From positions 62,001-126,000 of the forward strand of contig NZ_LZHT01000041.1 of the NCBI RefSeq assembly GCF_001667315.1: a stretch of DNA of 64,000 nt. Reading direction: 5' to 3'. This DNA comes from Mycobacterium sp. 852002-10029_SCH5224772 (GTDB lineage: Bacteria; Actinomycetota; Actinomycetes; Mycobacteriales; Mycobacteriaceae). Within the stretch, counting starts at the first letter, position 1. Each line of letters begins with the position of its first letter. Shown in pieces: positions 8,725 through 18,882 of this stretch. The position numbers and the translations under genes were made by a program. Under the pieces are notes generated by a model. It was given only the letters and a program-made list of their open reading frames with translations, did no database searches and was not told the origin of the DNA.

Positions 8725-9963
8725 TCATTTGACGTTGATGCCGAGTACGCGCTGTTCAAACAGGTCCGCGCCGCGGGCCGTCCCGCCGGTGGCCCGGAAG
8801 CCGGCCACCACCCGCCGCGCACCATCGGTCATCGTCATCGCTTCTCGAACTTTGCTGCGCAACCGCGGCGGTGACAGTTTCTTTGCCGGCAGGCGGGTGC
8901 CGCACCGGGCCACCTCGACGCGGCGCGCGACCTCGAGTTGGTCGCGCCCGTAGGGCACCACGCAAACCGGAATGCCATGCGCGAGCGCCTTTTGAGTTGC
9001 CCCCATGCCGCCGTGCGTCACGGCACACACCGCCCGATCCAGCACCATGCCGTGCGGGATGAACTGCAGTACCGTCGCGTTGGGTGCTGCGGCGACCTCG
9101 TCCGGTCGCCCGGCCGGCAGCGTTGCAACGACGTGCACCGGCTCATCCTGCAGCGCGGTCACCGCCGTCCGGACGAGGTCGGTGTCGGCTTGTTTCTCGG
9201 ATGAGGTTGTGACCAGCACGATCGGCTTGTCGATCGCTGCCAGCCAATCGGGGACGGTGTGCGGCCCCGGATCGACCACGCAGGGCCCGATCAGCTGTAC
9301 CGCGTCACCCCAATCCGTTTGCGGGTACTGGAACGGCTTGCCGCTGGCGACCAGCACCAGCGGCGCGCCACGCAAAAACTGGTCCATCGACGCGACCGAC
9401 CGCAAATCGAGGTCCGCACGAATCGTGTTGATCGGTGGCAGCATCACCTTCTCCAGCGCGCGCACCACTACGACGCGCACGGCGGCATCGCGCAACCGGC
9501 CCAACACGCCCGACAACGGTCTGAGACCCGGACCAAACGGTGGCACGCCGGGCGACCGCAGCGGCGGCGTGTACGGCACAAAGGTCGCCCAGGGGATCGC
9601 ACCGGCCTCCGCCGCCGACAGCGCTCCCCAGCAGTTCACGTCGACGAGCAGTGCGTCCGGACGGATCCGCGTTATCGCGTCCCCGAGATCGGCCACCTCG
9701 TGCGCGGCGCGCCGGCTAAACGTCGCAACGCCGCTCTTGAGCGCGGCCCGGGGAGTGGCTTCCTTCCCGTCCTCGAGTTGGATCGCTTCGATGCGCGGAT
9801 CGATCGCGTCGGTGCCGAATCCGAACTGCCGACCAATCTCCACACCGGCGGAAAGCGTCCGCACGTGAACGCTGTGCCCGCGGCTGGTCAGCTCCGACAG
9901 CAGCGCGCTCATCGGCAACAGGTGCCCCAGCGCGGGCGAGGTGTACGCCAGGATCGCGGCCAT
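8725..9963 (-). CDS. UDP-glycosyltransferase-like protein (GT-B, GT1 family)
   Basis: A 412-residue GT-B fold glycosyltransferase of the UGT/macrolide-transferase kind. The N-terminal acceptor domain begins AAILAYTSPALGHLLP, with the His-containing loop found near the active site of GT1 enzymes. The C-terminal donor domain contains VTHGGMGATQKAL and PYGRDQLEVARRV, which correspond to the sugar-nucleotide binding motif. Such enzymes put sugars on lipids or small molecules; the acceptor here is unknown. The ATG (9961-9963) lies 2 nt after the stop of the cyclase-ATPase gene upstream, so the two are one transcription unit. That linkage of a cyclase-type signal protein to a glycosyltransferase is unusual. 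Confidence 0.88.
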   Translation of the reverse strand: MAAILAYTSPALGHLLPMSALLSELTSRGHSVHVRTLSAGVEIGRQFGFGTDAIDPRIEAIQLEDGKEATPRAALKSGVATFSRRAAHEVADLGDAITRIRPDALLVDVNCWGALSAAEAGAIPWATFVPYTPPLRSPGVPPFGPGLRPLSGVLGRLRDAAVRVVVVRALEKVMLPPINTIRADLDLRSVASMDQFLRGAPLVLVASGKPFQYPQTDWGDAVQLIGPCVVDPGPHTVPDWLAAIDKPIVLVTTSSEKQADTDLVRTAVTALQDEPVHVVATLPAGRPDEVAAAPNATVLQFIPHGMVLDRAVCAVTHGGMGATQKALAHGIPVCVVPYGRDQLEVARRVEVARCGTRLPAKKLSPPRLRSKVREAMTMTDGARRVVAGFRATGGTARGADLFEQRVLGINVK

Positions 9964-9965
9964 CG

Positions 9966-12900
9966 TCAGCCCCGCCGCGGCGCAAGGGATTCGTCGACCA
10001 TTCGGTGCGCCTCGGGCAGCCGACCGCGGGCATCGAGCTTCGTGCAGAACGCGAGGTATGACTTTGCCAGTTCGGCGTAGACGTCCGAGTTGCCGTCCGC
10101 CCCGGCCAGCAGCGCGCGCGATTTCAGCCACCAGAGATCCGTAGCCGCGATGCCGGGTGGCCGCACCTGCCACCGCTCGACGATTCGGTGCGCTTCGGTG
10201 AGGTCGTCGATCGATCCCCGCTCGGTCAGCAACTCGACGAGCGCCTCGGCCGTACAGCCCACGAAGACTCGGCTGCCACCGTCGAAGTGTTGCCAGAAGG
10301 TGGGACGAAGCCTGTCGATCGCTTCGTCGATTCGCCCCTGGCGCGCGGCATCGATCGCCAGATCCGCGGCAATGCTCGTCATACCGATGTGATGGAGATT
10401 GTGCTCCTCGATCAGGACGCGGGCGCGGTCAAGCAGAGCGATCGCCTCGTCGCGCGACGTGTTCTCGGTGCGCAGCAGGACCGATCCATGGGCCCACAGC
10501 GTGGCGATGATACCGTTGACGTCGCCCAGAGATTCCGCGCACCGCAACGCATCCCGCGTCCCGTCGGCCAAGTCGGCCGCCCTGCACAGGCCCAACATCG
10601 CGACCGTTCCCGAGTAATGCGACATCGTCGCATAGTTGAGGGGGCCGAGCGTATGTGCTTGTTCAAGCCCCTCCCGGAAATCCCGCCGACCCGCATCGGA
10701 GCCGCCGAGGCACATGCCGATGATTCCGCGAAGGATCTGCGCCGCAACCGTTTCGTTCGCGGGCACATCGCCGGGCAGTGCGAGTATCGCGTCGGCAACC
10801 CGCAAGGCGGCGTCGAATTCGCAGTTGGCGAACCGGATGAAGGCTAACGAGTTGAGGATTATGGCCTTCGTCGCCGCGTCGCACACAATGTCGCTGACCA
10901 TGCCTTCGAGCTCCGACGCCAGCGCCACGGCCTCGGGAACCCGAATGTCGTTGATACTGAACGACCAGATGCGTCCGGCGGTCGCGAGCGCGAGCGGTGC
11001 CAGGTCGCCGGATCGCGCCGTTAGGTCATGAAGCTCTTGGTACAGATCGTCGGTGCCGTCGGCGTCGCTCACGTAAAGCGAAGTAGAAATCAGCATGGCG
11101 CGCGGGGTGATTCGCATGGCGGTCACATCGTCGTGGTCGTCGGCCAACCCGTCAGCGATACGGCGTGCGCGCTCCCACTCCGCACGCGCCGCGCGGATAC
11201 CGCGCGGCCGAAGCCATTCCGCCGCGCGCAGATGCCAGCGGTAGGCCTGGACGAGGTCGCCCCCCGCCTCCAGGTGTGCGGCAATCAATGCGGCGTTGTC
11301 GTCGGCGACGCCCGCGTCGCGCGCCTCGATCGCGGCGGCGAGCCGACGGTGGGCCCGCACGCGGACGGCGCTCAGCTGCGACTCATAGGCGACCGTGCGC
11401 ACCAGCGGGTGGTGGAAGCAATACCGTTGTCGCGGAACGAATTCGATCTGATCGATCAACTCGGCCGACACCAGCTCGGCCAAGCGCGTGGACGAGCTTT
11501 CCGGCGACAGAGCGTGCAATGTTTCCACATCGAACTGGTTACCGATTACCGCCGCCGCGTTCAGGATCGACTTCGTGGGTGCAGGCAGCCTATCGATGCG
11601 GGCCGCAAGAACCGCTTGCACCGTGCCGGGAACGGCGATTTCGTTGATATCGCTCGTCAGGCGGTAGCCACCCCGACCGCCCGACAGCAACCCGCGGCCG
11701 GCGAGGTCGCGGACGATCTCCTCGGCGAAGAATGGATTGCCCGCCACCGCGGTGGCGATTCGCTCGTCCAGGGCCTCCAGCGAGTGGTCGCCCCCGAGGA
11801 GCTGGCGGACCAGGCGGACCGACGTCGATTCGGATAGCGGATGCAGCGTCATCGTGTGGCTCGATCGGCGGTGCAGCGCCCCGCGGAACTCCGGTCGATA
11901 GGTGATGACGAATATCGACCTCGTCCCGTCGAGTGCCTCCACGAAATCGGCAAGCACCTCGTCGCTGGGCTCGTCGATCCAATGCGCATCCTCGAGTGCG
12001 AACACGGTTCGATCCGAGCGTGCCCGAACAGCTAGCGTCATGATTTCGATCAGCCGGCGGCGCCTACCATCGGGGCTGACCTCGAGGGGAGGTGCCGTGG
12101 TGTCGGCGATGCCCATAGCCTCGAACAGGATCTGGGCGTCGACGGAGTGCGGCCCGAACAGCCCCGGGCATTGAGCGCTCGTGCGGTCGCGGGCCTCGCC
12201 GGCGCCGAGCCCCTCGACCTCGAACATGGCGCGCAGCAGGCGCGATAACGCCCGGAACGCAAGTGTGCTGGCATGGGCTTCGCAGCGGGCGACGACGATG
12301 CCGGCGCCTTGACCCTCGGCGACCGTGGTGAATTCCCGCAGCAGGCGACTCTTGCCCAGCCCCGGGGGCCCGACGATCCCGACCAGGCAGCCGGGATGGG
12401 TGTCGAACAGACTGCCTAACCGGCCCATCTCCTCGTCGCGGCCCAGCATCAGCCCATCTTGGCGGCCCAACACCATCCGCTCGGATTCCATGCCGAGGAG
12501 TTGGCGCGCGGGCACGGGCGCATCGGCGCCCTTGACGAGGACGTCTTCGACGGGTCCGAGGCGGGTAGCGTCCTCGACGAGGCGCGCCGTGGACAGCGAG
12601 CACATGACGCCGCCCGGAGGGGCGGCCGCCTCCATGCGTTGCGCCATTCCGACGGGATGGCCAACGGCGGTGTATCTTCCTTCACCCGAGCCGATTTCGC
12701 CGGCGATCACTGCGCCCGAGTTCAATCCGACGCGGATCTGCAAGGCGACGCCGTCACGCCGAAGCACCTCGGCGGCAAGCTCTTTGGTGACCGAGTGGAT
12801 CTCCAGGGCTGAAATGCACGCCCGCAGCGCGTGATCCTCCAGGGCCACCGGGGCGCCAAACAGTGCCATCAAGCCGTCGCCGGTGAACTTGTCGACGGTT

Positions 12901-13160
12901 CCGTGGTAGCGCTGCACCACCGCCGCCGCACGGTTGAACATCTCGTTCATGATCTCTTGGAGCCGTTCCGCGTCCAGCGCGGCCGCGAGCTTCATCGAGC
13001 CGACGACATCGGCGAACAACACCGTTACTTGCTTGTGCTCGCCGCGGGCCGGTCGTGGGGTGACCGGAGAGCCGCAGACATCGCAGAACCGTGCTTTGGC
13101 GCGCAGATCGTTACCGCACGACCCACATCGGCCGTTGGCCTCGCTGACCGGGTTAACCAT
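9966..13160 (-). CDS. Class III adenylate/guanylate cyclase fused to an AAA ATPase, with N-terminal zinc ribbon
   Basis: A 1064-residue signalling protein. Residues 12-29 form a zinc ribbon (CGSC ... CDVC). Residues 45-180 are a class III cyclase domain: metal Asp in FADVVGS (D51), Lys and second Asp in DKFTGDG (K91, D95), and a late GHPVGMAQRM segment where the usual Asn before the conserved Arg is Gly (G171, R175). Walker A GPPGLGKS is near 264-271, followed by LEDAHWIDEPSDE and a long TPR-like tail. There is no C-terminal LuxR domain. It resembles the cyclase-ATPase family of mycobacteria, which makes or senses cyclic nucleotides. Activity is uncertain because of the Asn loss. It is cotranscribed with the glycosyltransferase downstream. 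Confidence 0.9.
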   Translation of the reverse strand: MVNPVSEANGRCGSCGNDLRAKARFCDVCGSPVTPRPARGEHKQVTVLFADVVGSMKLAAALDAERLQEIMNEMFNRAAAVVQRYHGTVDKFTGDGLMALFGAPVALEDHALRACISALEIHSVTKELAAEVLRRDGVALQIRVGLNSGAVIAGEIGSGEGRYTAVGHPVGMAQRMEAAAPPGGVMCSLSTARLVEDATRLGPVEDVLVKGADAPVPARQLLGMESERMVLGRQDGLMLGRDEEMGRLGSLFDTHPGCLVGIVGPPGLGKSRLLREFTTVAEGQGAGIVVARCEAHASTLAFRALSRLLRAMFEVEGLGAGEARDRTSAQCPGLFGPHSVDAQILFEAMGIADTTAPPLEVSPDGRRRRLIEIMTLAVRARSDRTVFALEDAHWIDEPSDEVLADFVEALDGTRSIFVITYRPEFRGALHRRSSHTMTLHPLSESTSVRLVRQLLGGDHSLEALDERIATAVAGNPFFAEEIVRDLAGRGLLSGGRGGYRLTSDINEIAVPGTVQAVLAARIDRLPAPTKSILNAAAVIGNQFDVETLHALSPESSSTRLAELVSAELIDQIEFVPRQRYCFHHPLVRTVAYESQLSAVRVRAHRRLAAAIEARDAGVADDNAALIAAHLEAGGDLVQAYRWHLRAAEWLRPRGIRAARAEWERARRIADGLADDHDDVTAMRITPRAMLISTSLYVSDADGTDDLYQELHDLTARSGDLAPLALATAGRIWSFSINDIRVPEAVALASELEGMVSDIVCDAATKAIILNSLAFIRFANCEFDAALRVADAILALPGDVPANETVAAQILRGIIGMCLGGSDAGRRDFREGLEQAHTLGPLNYATMSHYSGTVAMLGLCRAADLADGTRDALRCAESLGDVNGIIATLWAHGSVLLRTENTSRDEAIALLDRARVLIEEHNLHHIGMTSIAADLAIDAARQGRIDEAIDRLRPTFWQHFDGGSRVFVGCTAEALVELLTERGSIDDLTEAHRIVERWQVRPPGIAATDLWWLKSRALLAGADGNSDVYAELAKSYLAFCTKLDARGRLPEAHRMVDESLAPRRG

Positions 13161-13274
13161 CCGCCGATCTCCCGCGCCGTCAGATTTCCTTCATGATCGC
13201 CCAAACCGCCGCGCGGCGGCAGTTAACCGCAAAACCCGATCCTGCAGGGGTGCGGGAAGCGTTTCGGTCGGCCG

Positions 13275-13797
13275 ATGAGCGATCCGGGCGCACTCGTCGC
13301 GTCCCGCTGCTCGATCGGCCCGCCTGCCCCCGGTGGGTCGCGCGGGCGGACGCTTCTGGCCGAGGTGATCGACGTGTTCACACGCCATGCACATAACCTG
13401 GGGGATCGACCGCTCGTCGACGTGTATGTGGCACGGGAACCGTGCGGAGATCCCGATGAGGCGATGGCGCTGATGCGCGCCGCAGTAGACCACTTGGTCC
13501 GGGAGGGACAACTGCTGGCGTGCGGCACGCCAGCAACGGGCGTGCTCGTGGAGACACTGCTCGATCGCGGGCCTCAGGGCGACTTAGCCGAAGCCGAGGC
13601 CGCGATCGAGCGATTGGCGGCCGCGCCGGCCGATGAGGGTCTGGTAATCCGCGACATCTGAGCTGCTGCGGCTGCGCGCGCTGCTGGCCCGGGCACATGG
13701 CGATGCCGTGGCTTACGCCGACCTCAGGGACCACTGTGACATGGCGAAAATGTTTGGCTTCGAAGGACATACGAAGTGGGCTGAGGCGATGCCCTGA
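13275..13797 (+). pseudogene. C-terminal remnant of a cyclase-AAA/TPR protein, frameshifted
   Basis: An open frame from 13275 to 13661 reads like the last 130 residues of a cyclase-ATPase (segments RTLLAEVIDVFTR, PDEAMALMRAAVDHL, LAEAEAAIERL, EGLVIRDI) and then stops at TGA 13659-13661. Skipping one base, at about 13660-13662, lets the reading continue as LLRLRALLARAHGD to FEGHTKWAEAMP and a natural stop at 13795-13797. The intact cyclase-ATPase next door has a matching tail (TEALVELLTERG ... DLTEAHRIVERW ... WWLKSRALLAGADGNS), so homology can be seen inside the window. The cyclase and Walker domains are absent. This is a decayed paralogue, oriented opposite to the intact gene. Confidence 0.78.
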
Positions 13798-14775
13798 CTA
13801 GCCCCGCCGGTATGCCGGCGGCAGCGGCAGGGACAGCTCGGCGAGCACGCCGCGCAGCAACGTCGGATAGTCGGTGATGATGCCGTCGACCCCGTACCCG
13901 ATCTGCTCGCGCATCGCGTCGGCGTCGTTGACCGTCCACGTAATGACTTTGAGCCCCAACGCATGCGCGCGCTCGACGTACGGCTTGCCGGTCACCAGCC
14001 GGTAGTCCGGTGAGACGGCGTCGGCGCCCACCGCCAGCGCGCCGATCAGCGGATCACCGAGAGCGTGCTCGTCGTACAAGGCCACCAACGGAATCGACGG
14101 CTCGGCCACGCGCACCAGCGACAGCGTGCGCCAGTCGAAGCTCTGTATTTCCACGCGCTCGACCTTGCCCGCGGACCTGACCGCGGCCAGTATCACGTCG
14201 ACGAACTCCTGCGGTTCGGCCGAGGCGCCGGGCCCGTCGGCCTCCACCTTGGTTTCGATGTTGTAGCGCACCGCATCGGCACGGTAGGAGTCGGCGAGCG
14301 CGAAGACCTCCGGCAACGTGGCGATCGTGTTGCCCTGCACCACTTCGGCGTGCGGGAAGTCGTCCAGCCGGCGCCCGCAGTCCAGGGTGCGGATCTGCGC
14401 CAGCGTGAGCTCGTGCACGAGTTTGCCGACGTAGGGATACTGCGGGTCACCGGCGAACGCCGGCGCTATGTCGGTGCATTTCTCGGCCCCGATCGTCGGA
14501 TCGTGCCACACCAGCGGTTGCCGGTCTCTGGTCAGCACAATGTCGAATTCCAGTGTGCTGACGCCCAATTCGAGCGAGCGTGCGAAGGCCCGCAACGACT
14601 GTTCGGTGGCCTGCCCGCGCCCGCCGCGGTGGGCCTGCAGGTCGAAGCCGGGCGCCTGCGCTGGCGCGGCCGGTGCCAGCGCGATCAGCGCGGACATCAT
14701 CAGCGAGCAGATGCGAAAGCCCCTGAACCCTCGGCGCGTCGGGTGCTTTTGTGTCTGCTCGCGGAAAGAAATCAC
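13798..14775 (-). CDS. Glycerophosphodiester phosphodiesterase, probably exported
   Basis: A 325-residue GDPD-family enzyme. With start GTG 14775, a basic then hydrophobic segment (residues 14-41, ending APAAPAQA) looks like a signal peptide. The catalytic set follows: HRGG (H49, R50), LEFD (E76, D78) and WHDPT (H91). Such enzymes hydrolyse glycerophosphodiesters to glycerol 3-phosphate and an alcohol. The start overlaps the trmH stop by 4 nt (GTGA), so it is the last gene of the carD-to-trmH run. An internal ATG (MMSAL) inside the signal region is an alternative start. Its stop codon abuts the stop of the cyclase remnant. I do not recall a GDPD gene at this site in M. tuberculosis. Confidence 0.85.
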   Translation of the reverse strand: MISFREQTQKHPTRRGFRGFRICSLMMSALIALAPAAPAQAPGFDLQAHRGGRGQATEQSLRAFARSLELGVSTLEFDIVLTRDRQPLVWHDPTIGAEKCTDIAPAFAGDPQYPYVGKLVHELTLAQIRTLDCGRRLDDFPHAEVVQGNTIATLPEVFALADSYRADAVRYNIETKVEADGPGASAEPQEFVDVILAAVRSAGKVERVEIQSFDWRTLSLVRVAEPSIPLVALYDEHALGDPLIGALAVGADAVSPDYRLVTGKPYVERAHALGLKVITWTVNDADAMREQIGYGVDGIITDYPTLLRGVLAELSLPLPPAYRRG

Positions 14776-15701
14776 CGCCTGCGCTGACGGGAGATTTCCG
14801 CGAGCACCACGCCGGCGGCCACCGACGCGTTCAGCGACTCGGCATTCTGAGCCATCGGAATGGACACCACCTCGTCGCAGTTCTGCCGCACCAACCGTGA
14901 CAGCCCCTTGCCTTCCGAGCCGACGACGACCACCAGCGGGTCGGTGCCGTCCACGTCGTCGAGCGTCGTGTCCCCACCGGCGTCCAGCCCGATCACCCGC
15001 ACACCACGGTTCGCCCAATCTGTCAGTGTCCTGGTGAGATTGGTGGCCCGGGCCACCGGGACTCGGGCGGCTGCCCCGGCGCTGGTGCGCCAGGCCACGG
15101 CCGTCACCGATGCCGACCGCCGCTGCGGGATCAGCACACCGTGGCCGCCGAACGCGGCGACCGAACGCACGATGGCCCCCAGGTTGCGGGGGTCGGAGAT
15201 GTTGTCGAGCGCGACCAGCAGCGCGGGCGGCGAACCGATGGCCGCGGCGAGCAGGTCGTCGGGATGGGCGTAGTTGTACGGCGGCACCTGCAAGGCGATG
15301 CCCTGGTGCAGGTGGTTGCTGGTCATCCGGTCCAGGTCGGTGCGCGGTACCTCGAGGATCGAGATACCCAAATCCGCTGCGCGGGACACGGATTCGGTGA
15401 GCCGCTCGTCGGCTTCGCTGCCCAGCGCCACGTAGAGCGCGGTCGCGGGCACGCCGGCGCGCAGGCACTCCAGCACCGGGTTGCGGCCGAGCACCGTCTC
15501 GGTCTCGTCGGTGCGCTTGGCGGGGCGGCGGGCCTGGGACTGGGCGCGCTTGGCGGCGGGGTGGTTGGGACGCATGTGCGCGGGCGGCGTGGGCCCACGG
15601 CCCTCCAGCCCGCGGCGACGCTGGCCGCCCGAACCCACGGTGGGGCCCTTCTTGCTGCCCGACTTGCGGATTGCCCCACGGCGGCGCGAGTTGCCGGCCA
15701 T
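14772..15701 (-). CDS. rlmB: 23S rRNA (guanosine-2'-O-)-methyltransferase, TrmH/SpoU family
   Basis: A 309-residue SPOUT-class RNA methyltransferase. A basic, Gly/Arg-rich N-terminal tail of about 75 residues is followed by the substrate-binding domain ([11 protein letters not shown]) and the knotted catalytic domain. That domain has the three SpoU motifs: [26 protein letters not shown], and [16 protein letters not shown], which carry the catalytic Arg and the S-adenosylmethionine loop. The expected target is G2251 of 23S rRNA by family. It starts 10 nt after the cysS stop and overlaps the GDPD gene by 4 nt. It corresponds by position to Rv3579c. The exact nucleotide modified is inference; the family is secure. 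Confidence 0.9.
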   Translation of the reverse strand: MAGNSRRRGAIRKSGSKKGPTVGSGGQRRRGLEGRGPTPPAHMRPNHPAAKRAQSQARRPAKRTDETETVLGRNPVLECLRAGVPATALYVALGSEADERLTESVSRAADLGISILEVPRTDLDRMTSNHLHQGIALQVPPYNYAHPDDLLAAAIGSPPALLVALDNISDPRNLGAIVRSVAAFGGHGVLIPQRRSASVTAVAWRTSAGAAARVPVARATNLTRTLTDWANRGVRVIGLDAGGDTTLDDVDGTDPLVVVVGSEGKGLSRLVRQNCDEVVSIPMAQNAESLNASVAAGVVLAEISRQRRR

Positions 15702-15711
15702 TACGTGGCCC

Positions 15712-17121
15712 CTAGCTTTCTGGACCGGCCTGCAGCGACCACTGCGGCCCGTCGGCGGTATCGGTGACCTCGATGCCGGCGTGCTTGAGCCGATCCCGGA
15801 TCTCGTCGGCCAGCGCCCAGTTGCGCTGCTCGCGCGCCTTCTGCCGACTCTCCAGCTCCGCGTGCACCAGCACGTCGACGGCGGCCAGCGCCGCCGACGT
15901 CTCGTCGCGGGACTCCCAGCGCTCGTCGAGGGGGTCGCAGCCCAAGATGCCCATCATCGCGCGGATCGCCCGGGCATGGCGCAGCGCGCCGTCGTGGTCG
16001 CCGGTGTCCAGGGCGCGGTTGCCTTCGGCGCGGGCCTGGTGCACCTCGGCGAGCGCGGCGGGCACCGCGAGGTCGTCGTCGAGGGCCTCGGCGAACTTCG
16101 GCGTCCATTCGCCGGGCTCAACGCCACCGACCCGTACCCGCACCCGGTGCAGGAATTCCTCAACGCCGACATAGGCTTTCACCGCGTCCTGCAGGGCGGT
16201 TTCGGAGAATTCCAGCATCGACCGGTAGTGGGCGCTGCCCAGGTAGTAGCGCAGCTCGGCGGGCCGCACCCGCTGCAGCATCGCCGGGATGGCCAGCACG
16301 TTGCCCAACGATTTGCTCATCTTCTCGCCGCCCATGGTCACCCAGCCGTTGTGCAGCCAGTAGCGGGCGAAGCCATCACCGGCGGCGCGGCTCTGGGCTA
16401 TCTCGTTCTCGTGGTGCGGGAATACCAAATCCATTCCGCCGCAATGGATATCGAATTCTGTTCCCAGATAGGTGCGGGCCATCGCCGAGCATTCCAGGTG
16501 CCAGCCCGGCCGGCCTCGGCCCCACGGCGTGGGCCAGGACGGCTCGCCGGGCTTGGCGGCCTTCCACAGGGTGAAGTCGCGCTGGTCGCGTTTGCAGGTG
16601 GCCGCGCCTTCGCCCTGATGGACGTCGTCGATCTTGTGGCCGGACAGTTGCCCGTACTCCGGGTAGCTGAGCACGTCGAAGTAAACATCACCGCCGGCTG
16701 CATACGCGTGATCGGTGTCGACCAGGCGTTCCATCAACTCGATCATCTGAGTGATGTGACCGGTGGCCCGAGGCTCGGCCGACGGCGGCAGGACGTCCAG
16801 GGCGTCGTAGGCGGCGGAAAAGGCGCGTTCGTAGGTGGCCGCCCATTCCCACCACGGCCTGCCCGCCGCGGCGGCCTTGTTCAGGATCTTGTCGTCGATG
16901 TCGGTGACGTTGCGGATGAACGCGACGTCATTGCCCCGCGCGATTAGCCAGCGGCGCAGGATGTCGAAGGCCACCCCGCTGCGGACGTGGCCGATGTGCG
17001 GCAGACCCTGGACGGTGGCGCCACACAAATAGATGGAGACGTGGCCCTCGCGCAGCGGAACGAAATCACGCACAGCACCGGCTGCCGTGTCGTGTAGCCG
17101 CAAGCGGGCGCGATCGGTCAC
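15712..17121 (-). CDS. cysS: Cysteinyl-tRNA synthetase
   Basis: A 469-residue class I aminoacyl-tRNA synthetase that charges tRNA-Cys. The nucleotide-binding signatures are PHIGH (HIGH-type) near residue 40 and [10 protein letters not shown] around 265-275. The zinc ligands that select cysteine are visible: [15 protein letters not shown], and the two His and Glu in PHHENE. The start is GTG 17121, which gives the length I remember for mycobacterial CysS; longer in-frame extensions lack conserved sequence. A 49-bp gap separates it from ispF upstream. The paralogous ligase MshC of mycothiol synthesis is shorter and ends differently, so CysS is the better call. Confidence 0.95.
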   Translation of the reverse strand: MTDRARLRLHDTAAGAVRDFVPLREGHVSIYLCGATVQGLPHIGHVRSGVAFDILRRWLIARGNDVAFIRNVTDIDDKILNKAAAAGRPWWEWAATYERAFSAAYDALDVLPPSAEPRATGHITQMIELMERLVDTDHAYAAGGDVYFDVLSYPEYGQLSGHKIDDVHQGEGAATCKRDQRDFTLWKAAKPGEPSWPTPWGRGRPGWHLECSAMARTYLGTEFDIHCGGMDLVFPHHENEIAQSRAAGDGFARYWLHNGWVTMGGEKMSKSLGNVLAIPAMLQRVRPAELRYYLGSAHYRSMLEFSETALQDAVKAYVGVEEFLHRVRVRVGGVEPGEWTPKFAEALDDDLAVPAALAEVHQARAEGNRALDTGDHDGALRHARAIRAMMGILGCDPLDERWESRDETSAALAAVDVLVHAELESRQKAREQRNWALADEIRDRLKHAGIEVTDTADGPQWSLQAGPES

Positions 17122-17170
17122 GACGTGCCAGCTTACCGGGTAGTTCCCCGGCGCCCGGCGCTGCGCGGGC

Positions 17171-17659
17171 TTACCCGGTGTGCAGTACCAGCGCGGTGGC
17201 GATGGCGGCCAGGCCTTCACCACGTCCGGTCAGCCCTAACCCGTCGGTCGTCGTCGCCGACACCGAGACCGGCGCCCCCAGCAATTCCGACAACACTCGC
17301 TGGGCCTCGGCGCGGCGTGGACCGACCCTCGGCCGGTTCCCGATGACCTGCACGGCGGCGTTGGAAACCCGGAAGCCCTCGCCCGACGTGAGACCGGCGA
17401 CGTGGCGCAGCATGTCCGCGCCGCTGATGCCCTCGAAGCGTGGGTCGTCGACCCCGAACACTTCGCCCACGTCGCCGAGCCCCGCCGCCGACAGGACGGC
17501 GTCGCACAGCGCGTGCGCGCCCACGTCGCCGTCGGAGTGGCCGGCGCAGCCGTCGGCGTCGCCGAACAGCAGACCCAGCAGCCAGCAGGGCCGCCCGGGT
17601 TCGATCGGGTGCACGTCGACGCCCAGGCCCACCCTGGGAACGGGAAGCGGCCCGCTCAC
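17171..17659 (-). CDS. ispF: 2-C-methyl-D-erythritol 2,4-cyclodiphosphate synthase
   Basis: A 162-residue IspF, the MEP-pathway enzyme that cyclises CDP-methylerythritol 2-phosphate and releases CMP. Zinc ligands are visible in GVDVHP (Asp and His) and in the [15 protein letters not shown] segment, which also carries the active-site Asp. The C-terminal [14 protein letters not shown] is the family signature. It starts at GTG 17659, overlapping the ispD stop by 4 nt, so IspD and IspF are translationally coupled, as expected for consecutive roles in isoprenoid precursor synthesis. The length matches the family. It works as a cytoplasmic homotrimer in known examples. Confidence 0.95.
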   Translation of the reverse strand: MSGPLPVPRVGLGVDVHPIEPGRPCWLLGLLFGDADGCAGHSDGDVGAHALCDAVLSAAGLGDVGEVFGVDDPRFEGISGADMLRHVAGLTSGEGFRVSNAAVQVIGNRPRVGPRRAEAQRVLSELLGAPVSVSATTTDGLGLTGRGEGLAAIATALVLHTG

Positions 17660-18351
17660 CGGCGCACGATCGCTTCGGCCAGCAGCAAATCGAGCTGCGT
17701 GGTGATTTTGAACGCCAGCGGGTCGCCGTCGACCACCTGAACCTGCCCGCCGACACGCTCGACCAGCGACGCGTCGTCGGTGAAACCGGGCGCATCGGCG
17801 CCGGCCCGATAGGCGCGCAGCAGCAGCTCGGTGGCGAACCCCTGCGGCGTCTGTACCGCCCGCAGCCCGGCCCGTTCCGGCGTCCCCAGGACCACCCCGT
17901 TGGCGTCCACGGCCTTGATGGTGTCATGCAGTTGCAACGCCGGCACGACGGCGTCGTGGCCGGCCCGCAGGGCATCCACCACACGGGCGATCAGCGCCGG
18001 CGGGGTCAACGCCCGCGCCGCGTCGTGCACGAGCACGAAGGTGGGCGCGGCGGTCGCGGGGAGAGCCGCCAGCGCCAGGTTCACGGATTGGGTGCGGTCG
18101 GGCCCGCCGGCCACCACGCTGGCCCGATCGGCGAGGACCCGCTCGGCCTCATCGATGCGCTCGACGGGGACGGCCACCACCACGTGATCGACCATGCCGG
18201 ATTCCAGCAAACCGGCGACGGCGCGTTCCAGCAGGGTGCGGCCGGCGACCTCACAGAATGCCTTGGGGATTCCCGCAGCCAGCCGTTCCCCCGACCCTGC
18301 GGCCGGGACGACGGCGATGACGTTGCCCGAGGTGCCCGTCTCCGGGGCCAC
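17656..18351 (-). CDS. ispD: 2-C-methyl-D-erythritol 4-phosphate cytidylyltransferase
   Basis: A 231-residue IspD, which transfers CMP to methylerythritol 4-phosphate in the MEP pathway. The CTP-binding loop [19 protein letters not shown] near the N terminus has the conserved Arg and Lys. [10 protein letters not shown] is the second signature, and IKAVDANG and the [10 protein letters not shown] segment follow. The start taken is GTG 18351, giving the usual mycobacterial length; it lies 16 nt after the carD stop. The gene overlaps ispF by 4 nt. The arrangement carD-ispD-ispF on one strand suggests a single transcript from the carD promoter. Confidence 0.95.
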   Translation of the reverse strand: MAPETGTSGNVIAVVPAAGSGERLAAGIPKAFCEVAGRTLLERAVAGLLESGMVDHVVVAVPVERIDEAERVLADRASVVAGGPDRTQSVNLALAALPATAAPTFVLVHDAARALTPPALIARVVDALRAGHDAVVPALQLHDTIKAVDANGVVLGTPERAGLRAVQTPQGFATELLLRAYRAGADAPGFTDDASLVERVGGQVQVVDGDPLAFKITTQLDLLLAEAIVRR

Positions 18352-18367
18352 CGAAGCGTCAGAACCT

Positions 18368-18880
<513 letters not shown>

Positions 18881-18882
18881 TC

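Noticed and set aside
8660..8825. Extension of the LuxR regulator upstream to 8825
   Set aside because: The extra 55 residues have no conserved character and would overlap the glycosyltransferase gene by 101 nt.
12900..13275. A complete second cyclase gene reading from the plus strand near 13193
   Set aside because: The frame from 13193 has no cyclase or Walker motif; only the tail from 13275 onward resembles the family.
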